A DNA stretch of 9,397 bases from Phycisphaerales bacterium (GTDB lineage Bacteria > Planctomycetota > Phycisphaerae > Sedimentisphaerales > Anaerohalosphaeraceae): assembly GCA_003152975.1 (NCBI GenBank), contig PMBP01000453.1:5007-14403 (forward strand), read 5' to 3'. A program made the translations under genes and the position numbers. Positions 1 through 5,500 of this stretch are shown here, one piece after another (position 1 is the stretch's first letter; the number at the start of each line of letters is the position of its first letter). The notes under the pieces were generated by a model that ran no database searches, was not told the DNA's origin, and saw only the letters and a list, made by a program, of their open reading frames with translations.

Positions 1-134
1 CAGGACCCACTGCGGCCGCCGACAATCCGTTGATCGATCTCCATTCTTTTCGGGCTGAACGGGTTGGCAAATGCCGCATCCGAAACCAGCTCAAAAAAAA
101 TCCTATCTTCCTGCGATAGCTTTAGGGTTTCCAT
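1..134 (-). CDS. Partial CDS (N-terminus), putative transcriptional regulator, possibly sigma-54-dependent
   Basis: Reading the minus strand from the ATG at 134-132 gives 44 open codons that run off the left edge. The protein begins METLKLSQEDRIFFELV and continues with an AAFANPFSPKR-type segment and a basic EIDQRIVGGR stretch. No catalytic domain lies inside the window. From memory, an 'FF.LV..AAFANPFS..R...D.RI' beginning resembles the N-terminus of a group of regulators with a downstream sigma-54-interacting AAA+ domain, but I cannot verify this here. There is no Shine-Dalgarno sequence in front of the ATG; instead a strong promoter abuts it (see the promoter at 135-170), so a leaderless message is expected. 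The next in-frame ATG is codon 31, inside the conserved-looking segment, so the first ATG is preferred. The coding strand carries a run of eight T at codons 12-14. The reading frame is fairly secure and the function is not. Confidence 0.6.
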   Translation of the reverse strand, partial: METLKLSQEDRIFFELVSDAAFANPFSPKRMEIDQRIVGGRSGS

Positions 135-170
135 GCAATAATTGTATATGTGCCAGTCAATTTCTGTCAA
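135..170 (-). promoter_or_regulatory. Sigma-70-type promoter of the leftward gene, predicted leaderless
   Basis: On the minus strand there is a perfect -35 box TTGACA (170-165), an 18-base spacer and a -10 box TACAAT (146-141, 5 of 6 consensus). Six bases (TATTGC) separate the -10 box from the ATG at 134. With standard spacing the transcription start falls on the A of that ATG, so no leader or ribosome binding site would be transcribed. The -35 box overlaps the dyad at 156-174, so a protein bound there would affect this promoter. Confidence 0.6.
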
Positions 171-174
171 TTGA
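156..174. promoter_or_regulatory. Operator/UAS candidate: dyad and 10-bp-phased direct repeat
   Basis: GTCAATT occurs at 156-162 and again at 166-172, a period of 10 bp (one helical turn). The same bases form an inverted repeat, CAATT (158-162) and AATTG (169-173) separated by six bases, and 167-174 is the palindrome TCAATTGA. The site overlaps the -35 box of the leftward gene. It lies about 95-113 bp upstream of the start site predicted from the sigma-54-like element at 243-258, a typical distance for an enhancer-type activator site. Binding by the divergent gene product is inference. Confidence 0.4.
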
Positions 175-184
175 AATTCCAGCA

Positions 185-200
185 TAACATTTTAACATTT
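185..200. repeat. Tandem 8-bp repeat TAACATTT x2
   Basis: TAACATTT is repeated exactly at 185-192 and 193-200 in the AT-rich intergenic stretch, followed by a partial CATAAC. It could be a protein site or simply low-complexity AT-rich DNA; nothing decides between these. Confidence 0.4.
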
Positions 201-242
201 CATAACCACATACAAATAAATGACTTACAAGATATATTTCTT

Positions 243-258
243 TGGCACACCATTTGTT
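243..258 (+). promoter_or_regulatory. Sigma-54-like (-24/-12) promoter candidate
   Basis: TGGCACACCATTTGTT matches the sigma-54 consensus TGGCAC-R-N4-TTGC-W except at the C of the -12 GC, which is T here (257). The distance between the GG and the G of the -12 element is the required 10 bases. The predicted start is near 269, about 218 nt ahead of the gene at 487. The one mismatch is at a well-conserved position, so this is a candidate only. It is strengthened by the possible sigma-54-type regulator encoded divergently and the upstream dyad. Confidence 0.4.
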
Positions 259-324
259 ATTAGTAGGTCGTCGTCATGAATGAAATGGAATGAAAACAGA
301 ATAACGCGGCTTGGGAGCAAGACC

Positions 325-462
325 ATGAAATCAGCAGACAGGATCATAGCGGCAGGTGGAATCACGGCGGTGGCCGGAGGGATCGGGGCCGAACTGTATT
401 TGTTCCTTCAATGGATTCTTCAGCAACCTGATTTGTATCGGTGGCCGGTACAACTTTATTAA
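325..462 (+). CDS. Possible small hydrophobic protein (45 aa), unknown
   Basis: The ORF starts at ATG 325, with GGGAG at 313-317 and a 7-base spacer, and ends at TAA 460-462, 24 bases before the next start codon. The product would be 45 residues (MKSADRIIAAGG...) with a Gly/Ala-rich hydrophobic stretch at about residues 7-32, compatible with one membrane segment, and a polar tail. An alternative ATG at 280 in the same frame lacks a good ribosome binding site. Third-position GC is about 50 percent, lower than in the confident genes, which argues against strong coding selection. It could be a small membrane protein, a leader peptide for the gene at 487, or noncoding leader. I do not recognise it. 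Confidence 0.3.
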   Translation: MKSADRIIAAGGITAVAGGIGAELYLFLQWILQQPDLYRWPVQLY

Positions 463-486
463 CTCCTCAATCGAAAGGAAACAACA

Positions 487-1035
487 ATGAAGCGGACGGT
501 AACTATTCTGGTAGCGTGTGCGGCGATCCTGGGCGGGATGGCCGTGATGGGACAGGACAAGAAAGCGACTTCGGACAAGTCCATAACCAAAAAGATCCGG
601 ATCGGCACCTATGACAATCGTGCCATCGCGATTGCCTGGGGATCGTCCAAGTACAATCCCGTCGGGCAGAAAATGGAAGAGCTGAAAAAGGCCAAGGCCG
701 ACGGCGACACCAAAAAGATTGAGGAACTCGAAAAATGGGGTCCGGCGATGCAACGCAAACTTCACCGGCAGGGATTCGGCAAGGTACCCGTGGATGATCT
801 TTTGGCCGCGGTGAAAGACCGATTGCCCGAAGTTGCCAAGAAGACCGGCGTTGTCGCAATCGTCTGGCAGAGTGATTATGCCGGCGAGAATGTGGAAGTT
901 GTCGATGTGACGGTGGAACTGGTCAAACTGTTCGATCCGTCGGAAAAAGTGCTTCGCTGGACGAATCCGGAAGAACTGAAAAAGAACGCCCCGCTGGATC
1001 TGGAATTCATCGAAAAGAATCAAGAAAACATGTAA
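487..1035 (+). CDS. Exported protein of unknown function, weakly Skp/OmpH-like (182 aa)
   Basis: The start at 487 is supported by AAAGGA at 474-479 with a 7-base spacer. Residues 1-22 form a typical Sec signal peptide: MKR, then a hydrophobic core to about residue 20, with likely cleavage near VMG-QD. This leaves a mature periplasmic protein of about 160 residues. Residues 37-51 (starting IRIGTYDNRAIAIAW) look like a beta strand. Residues 58-95 are a charged Lys/Glu-rich helix suited to a coiled coil, and 121-151 (GVVAIVW through VDVTVELVKLFDP) form a second strand and helix. The order strand, charged helix, then 'VDVT.ELVKLF' recalls Skp/OmpH periplasmic chaperone-like proteins, but the helix is short and the resemblance is weak. 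It is the first confident gene of the rightward block, 42 bases before the radical SAM gene. Its role is unknown; an envelope or lipid-handling accessory would fit the neighbours. Confidence 0.85.
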   Translation: MKRTVTILVACAAILGGMAVMGQDKKATSDKSITKKIRIGTYDNRAIAIAWGSSKYNPVGQKMEELKKAKADGDTKKIEELEKWGPAMQRKLHRQGFGKVPVDDLLAAVKDRLPEVAKKTGVVAIVWQSDYAGENVEVVDVTVELVKLFDPSEKVLRWTNPEELKKNAPLDLEFIEKNQENM

Positions 1036-1043
1036 ACGAATCC

Positions 1044-1059
1044 CATTCCTTCGGGAATG
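1044..1059 (+). other. Intercistronic hairpin with UUCG tetraloop
   Basis: CATTCC (1044-1049), TTCG loop (1050-1053) and GGAATG (1054-1059) form a perfect 6-bp stem with a C-UUCG-G closed loop, an unusually stable RNA hairpin. It lies between the stop at 1035 and the Shine-Dalgarno AAGGA at 1066-1070. No T run follows, so it is not a standard intrinsic terminator. It more likely stabilises or processes the upstream message, or tunes the relative expression of the two genes. Confidence 0.5.
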
Positions 1060-1077
1060 ACATTCAAGGAATATCCC

Positions 1078-2442
1078 ATGAAGATCGCATTGATTTGCCC
1101 GTCATCGGGCCCGTGGAACGGAATCGGCAAAAACAAAGTGTTCAATGGACGGTCGTTTCGGTTCTCGATGCTGTCGCTGCTGACAGTCGCGCGGCTGAGC
1201 CCGGCCGATTCGCAGGTCACGCTGGTGGATGAGCAGGTCGATGCGATCGACTTCGACGGCGATTACGATGTCGTGGGATTAACGGTGATGACGGCCACGG
1301 CGCCGCGGGCCTTTGAGATCGCCGGGCGATTCCGCCGATGCGGCATTCCGGTGGTGATGGGCGGTTTTTATCCGTCGCTCAATCCCCAGGATGCTCTGAC
1401 GCATTGCGATGCGGTCGTGGTGGGTCCCGCGATGGAGGCCTGGCCGCAGTTGATCGAGGACCTGGCGGCCGGTCGGATGCAGCCGCTGTATCACGGCAAT
1501 GCGGCCGCTCCGGTTCCGAGCCAGTTGCCCCGGCACCTGATCGCGCGGCACAAGTATGTCACGACCAACGCAACCTATGCGACGATGGGTTGCCGCAATC
1601 ACTGCCAGTTCTGCTCCGTGAGCCGGTTCTACGATGCTCATCATTATTGTCGGCCTGTTGAGGATGTCGTCGGCGAAGTGAAGGCCTTCAGCGAGAAGTT
1701 CTTTATCTTCGTCGATGACAACCTTACTCAGGATCGCGACTATGCGGCGGCGCTATTCCGCGGCCTGGCGGGACAGGGCAAACACTGGCTGACGCAGTTG
1801 TCGATCGAGGTCGCGTGGGACGACGAATTGCTGGACCTGATGGCCCAGTCCGGATGCGTGGGCGTGTTCGTGGGGCTGGAGAGCTTCAACGACAAGGCCC
1901 TCGGCACGCAGGACAAGGCCTTCAATGTACCGCAGCGCTATCGCGACGCCGTCGCGCGGTTTCACGCCCATGGGATTTTCGTCGAGGCCGGACTGATGTT
2001 CGGTTTCGACGACGATGATGCCGGCGTGTTTGCGCGGACGCTTTCGTTGCTGGATCAGATCGGGATCGACACGATCCTGGTCTCGATCGTGACTCCGCTG
2101 CCGGGCACCGCTTTGCATGAACAGATGCGGGACCGGATCCGCGATACGAATCTGGGTCATTACGATTATCGCCATGTCGTCTTCGAACCCAAGCGGATCG
2201 CGGCCGAGCAGCTCCAGTCTGGGGCCGACTGGGTGATCCATCGGTTCTACCGGCCGTCGGCGATCCTGCGACGGCTGGTGCGCTGGATCGCGACGCCCAA
2301 GGGTTTGTCGCACCTGATCTATCCCTTGGTGCTGAACCTGGCATTTTACGGACGGACTCGGCGATTCGGTCTTCGCGGCCGCGATCCGGCCATGCAATCC
2401 GCGGTTTCCACTTCCGCGAAACTGGCCCCGGCTTGCGCCTGA
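1078..2442 (+). CDS. B12-binding-domain radical SAM protein (454 aa)
   Basis: The chosen start at 1078 has AAGGA at 1066-1070 with a 7-base spacer; the upstream in-frame ATG at 1057 lies inside the hairpin and has no ribosome binding site. Residues 1 to about 140 match an N-terminal cobalamin-binding-type Rossmann domain, including 'VVMGGFYPSLNP...HCDAVVVG', but the DxHxxG cobalamin-ligand motif is absent, as in many members of this class. The radical SAM core follows with the iron-sulphur motif CxxxCxxC at Cys172, Cys176 and Cys179 (CRNHCQFC), a 'FFIFVDDN' strand and 'GLES' at 266-269. Residues 360-454 are family-specific. A basic, hydrophobic segment at about 395-425 (ILRRLVRW, then HLIYPLVLNLAFYG) could associate with membranes. 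Related proteins methylate or rearrange unactivated carbons, several on lipids such as hopanoids and GDGTs. The substrate here is unknown; its position before a PlsA/Ger-like gene suggests a lipid or lipid-linked substrate. Confidence 0.92.
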   Translation: MKIALICPSSGPWNGIGKNKVFNGRSFRFSMLSLLTVARLSPADSQVTLVDEQVDAIDFDGDYDVVGLTVMTATAPRAFEIAGRFRRCGIPVVMGGFYPSLNPQDALTHCDAVVVGPAMEAWPQLIEDLAAGRMQPLYHGNAAAPVPSQLPRHLIARHKYVTTNATYATMGCRNHCQFCSVSRFYDAHHYCRPVEDVVGEVKAFSEKFFIFVDDNLTQDRDYAAALFRGLAGQGKHWLTQLSIEVAWDDELLDLMAQSGCVGVFVGLESFNDKALGTQDKAFNVPQRYRDAVARFHAHGIFVEAGLMFGFDDDDAGVFARTLSLLDQIGIDTILVSIVTPLPGTALHEQMRDRIRDTNLGHYDYRHVVFEPKRIAAEQLQSGADWVIHRFYRPSAILRRLVRWIATPKGLSHLIYPLVLNLAFYGRTRRFGLRGRDPAMQSAVSTSAKLAPACA

Positions 2443-2464
2443 AGGAACCCGGCCGTGTTTCTAT

Positions 2465-2482
2465 GGCAAGAATCAACTTGCC
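2465..2482 (+). other. Intercistronic hairpin ahead of the activase-fusion gene
   Basis: GGCAAG (2465-2470) and CTTGCC (2477-2482) pair perfectly around a 6-base loop AATCAA. The hairpin sits between the stop at 2442 and the ribosome binding site at 2492-2500. It lacks a following T run, so it is not a convincing terminator. Like the hairpin at 1044-1059, it may affect message stability or the translation of the downstream gene. Confidence 0.45.
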
Positions 2483-2491
2483 GAATTGGGG

Positions 2492-2500
2492 AAAGGAGAT
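2492..2500 (+). promoter_or_regulatory. Shine-Dalgarno sequence that decides the start at 2507
   Basis: AAAGGAGAT is a near-perfect ribosome binding site. From GGAG (2495-2498) the spacing to ATG 2507 is 8 bases, while ATG 2501 would be only 2 bases away. A TTG at 2486 lies upstream of the site. The start at 2507 is therefore strongly preferred. Confidence 0.8.
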
Positions 2501-2506
2501 ATGATC

Positions 2507-5500
2507 ATGGATGAACTCGTACAGGGGACGATGATTCAGGACGCATGGGATATGGAAAAATCCTCATCACAAGGGCAGGAACGGATTGTTTCCGCATCGA
2601 CCGGGTCTTCGGATCGCCGGTTTCTGGGGATCGATATCGGTTCGGTCAGCAGCGATGTTGTCGTCCTCGATTCGGCGGGCGAGGTCCTGTTTTGCGACTA
2701 TGGCCGTACTCGCGGCCGTTCCTTCGAGACTGTCCGCAGCCAACTGGAGCTGGTAAGCCGATCATTCCCGGATCGGAATTTCGTGACGGCCGTTACCGGT
2801 TCGGTCGGACGGCTGGCCGCCGAAATTCTCGAGGTTCCCTATGTCAACGAAGTGATGGCCCAGGCCGCCGCCATCGCCCAACTGTATCCGGAGCTGTCCG
2901 AGGCAACCGTCATCGACATGGGCGGTCAGGACAGCAAGTTGATCTTTCTGGATCGGTCCAACGGCCGGCTGGGGATGCGGGATTTTGCCCTCAACTCGGC
3001 CTGTGCCGCCGGGACCGGGGCGTTTCTCGACCAGCAGGCCCAGCGACTGGGCATCGAGATCGAGCAATTCGGGGCGATCGCCCTGCAAAGCCGAATGGTC
3101 CCCCGCATGGCCGGGCGATGTTCGGTTTTCGCAAAAAGCGATATGATTCACCTGCAACAACAGGCCACGCCCATATCCGACATCCTGGCGGGCCTGTGTA
3201 TGGCCCTGGCCCGCGGCCTCAAGAGCAATCTCGGTTGCGGCCGCGTGTTTGTTGAGCCGATCCTGTTTACCGGCGGCGTCGCCGCCAACGCAGGCGTCGT
3301 CCGGGCCTTCGAGCAGGCCTTTGAACTGGCCAAAGGAAAGCTCATCGTTCCCCCGCACCATTTGTTCACCGGGGCGATGGGGGCCGTTTGGACGATTCGC
3401 CAACAGGGTATTCTATTGCCCTCGCCGCTGCGGCTCGAACGGCTCGATGCCCATCTGGCCGGATCCGGCAATCTGCTTCAATCGGCGCCCCGTCGCGCCA
3501 AGCTTGATCAGCCCCATCTGCCGCCGCCGGTCAGCCGGGTCTATGACGAGATCCTCCGGCAAGCTACCGAGCCGATCGACGCTTATCTGGGCGTTGATGT
3601 CGGTTCCATCAGCACCAATGTCGTCGTCATGGATTCACAAATGCGAGTTCTGTCGAAGGAATACCTCATGACGGCGGGCAATCCCCTCGGGGCGGTCCGC
3701 CAGGGTCTGGCCGACACCTTCGCCAAGGTCGGAGACAAGGTTCGTATCCTTGCCTCCGCCACGACCGGATCGGGCCGGTATTTGACCGGGGATTTCATCG
3801 GCGCCGACATCGTCATCAACGAAATCACCGCCCAGGCCCAGGGTGCCCGGATCGTCTGCCCGCAGGTCGATACGATCTTCGAGATCGGGGGCCAGGACAG
3901 CAAGTTTATCGCCCTCGAAAACGGCGTCGTCGTCGATTTCGAGATGAACCATGCGTGCGCTGCGGGCACCGGGTCATTCCTGGAAGAGCAGGCCCAGCGG
4001 CTTGGGATCTCGATCCAGAATGAATTTTCGCAACTGGCCTTTTCCAGCGAGCGTCCGCTGAAGCTGGGCGATCGCTGCACGGTCTTCATCGAGTCCGATC
4101 TGTTGGCGTGGCAGCAGCAGGGGGCCAGCAAGGAAGATCTGGTGGCGGCCCTGAGTACATCGATTGTACATAACTATCTCAACCGCGTCGTCGGCCGCCG
4201 CAGGATCGGAAAGACCATCTGCTTTCAGGGCGGCACGGCATACAATCGGGCCGTGTGGTCGGCGTTTGAGCAGGTGACCGGCAAGACCATCCTCGTGCCG
4301 GACCATCACGAAGTCACCGGCGCGCTGGGGGCTGCAGCGATTGCGATGGAGCATCACCAGCACCAGATGGACGAGGGACACGATTTTGCGTGCCGATTCC
4401 GCGGATTTGCGAATCTGGCCGAGATTCAGTACCAAGTCGATTCGTTCACCTGCCGGGCGTGCAGCAATGAATGCGAAATCAAACGGGTCCGATTGCCGGA
4501 TTCGCAGCCGCTCTATTACGGCAGCCGCTGCGACCGCTACAATCTGGCCAAGAGACAACAAGAGGAGAAAACATTCGATGCCTTTGCCTGGCGGAATGAA
4601 CGCATGCTGGCTTACGCGGGCTTTAATGGCTCGGATCGGCAGGGGGGTAAAGAAACTGTCGGAATCCCTCGGGCGCTGATGACCTGGCAACTGCTGCCGA
4701 TGTTTGCGACCTTTCTTCGGGAACTGGGGTTGGAGGTGGTTCTGTCGGAGCCGACTTCGAACACAACCATCCAGCGGGGAATCGAGCAGGTCCCGGCCCA
4801 GCCGTGCTATCCGGTCAAGGTGGCGTATGGCCATTGTGCCGAGCTGCTTGAACGGCAGGTCGATTATCTCCTTCTTCCCTCCATTGCCTCCATGAACAAG
4901 TCCTTCGAGGGATGTGAATTCACCCAGTTGTGTCCCTTCGTCCAGTCGTTCGGTTTCCAGATCCAATCGGCGATGGGCGATCGTCTGGATCGCACGAAGC
5001 TGCTGACGACGCCGATGTATCTGGGGGATGGCCAGCGGCCGATGAAACTCAGTTTTGTCCGTCTGGCTGCGGAACTGAACCGGCCCGCCGGGCAGGCCCG
5101 CAAAGCGATGCGCAAAGCCCTGGCAGCGCAAGCGGCCTTCGAGAAGGACCTTCGCGACAAGGGCCGCGAAATTCTGGGATCCTTGGCCCCGGATCAGAAA
5201 TTGTTCATTCTGGTCAGTCGCCCCTACAACGGCTGCGACACCGGCATGAACCTGCAATTGGCGCGCAAGCTCGCCGATATGGGAGCGATGCTGGTGCCGA
5301 TGGATTTCCTCGATCTGCAATCTGCCGAGCTGTCGAACCGGTCGCTGCATGAGGAGATGTATTGGGTTTCCGGGCAGAAGATCCTTCGGGCCGCCGAGAT
5401 CCTGCGGTCCGATCCGCGGCTGTTCGGCATCTACCTGTCGAACTTCAGTTGCGGGCCGGATTCGTTCCTCCAGTCCTTCTTCAAGGATTGTTTGCGGGGA

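Larger units (their letters stand above)
135..486. other. Divergent control region between the leftward gene and the rightward block
   Basis: No long gene lies in these roughly 350 bases. The stretch 135-300 is clearly more AT-rich than its surroundings, as expected of a regulatory region. It contains the leftward promoter, a dyad/direct repeat, an 8-bp tandem repeat, a sigma-54-like element and possibly a 45-codon ORF, each listed separately. A weaker rightward sigma-70 candidate also exists: TTGAAA at 171-176, 16 bases, then TAACAT at 193-198. I see no intrinsic terminator and no known riboswitch. Confidence 0.6.

Noticed and set aside
135..156. TGGCAC...TTGC on the minus strand as a sigma-54 promoter for the leftward gene
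   Set aside because: The GG and GC elements are 16 bases apart instead of 10, so the spacing is incompatible; the sigma-70 boxes fit far better.
508..519. Lipobox-like LVAC at residues 8-11 of the exported protein, suggesting a lipoprotein
   Set aside because: The cysteine comes after only ten residues and is followed by more hydrophobic residues, so a normal Sec signal peptide cleaved near residue 22 is more likely.
331..1023. 230-codon minus-strand open frame
   Set aside because: It opposes a gene with a good ribosome binding site and signal peptide; its own start lacks support and the product has no recognisable features.
1057..1077. Upstream ATG at 1057 as start of the radical SAM gene
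   Set aside because: It lies in the stem of the UUCG hairpin without a ribosome binding site, whereas ATG 1078 has AAGGA at a 7-base distance and begins with the typical MKIALICP strand.
1036..1077. Intrinsic terminator after the exported-protein gene
   Set aside because: The hairpin is stable but no T run follows, and a co-directional gene starts within 20 bases.
2486..2506. TTG at 2486 or ATG at 2501 as start of the activase-fusion gene
   Set aside because: The strong AAAGGAG site lies downstream of the TTG and too close to ATG 2501; ATG 2507 has the right spacing.
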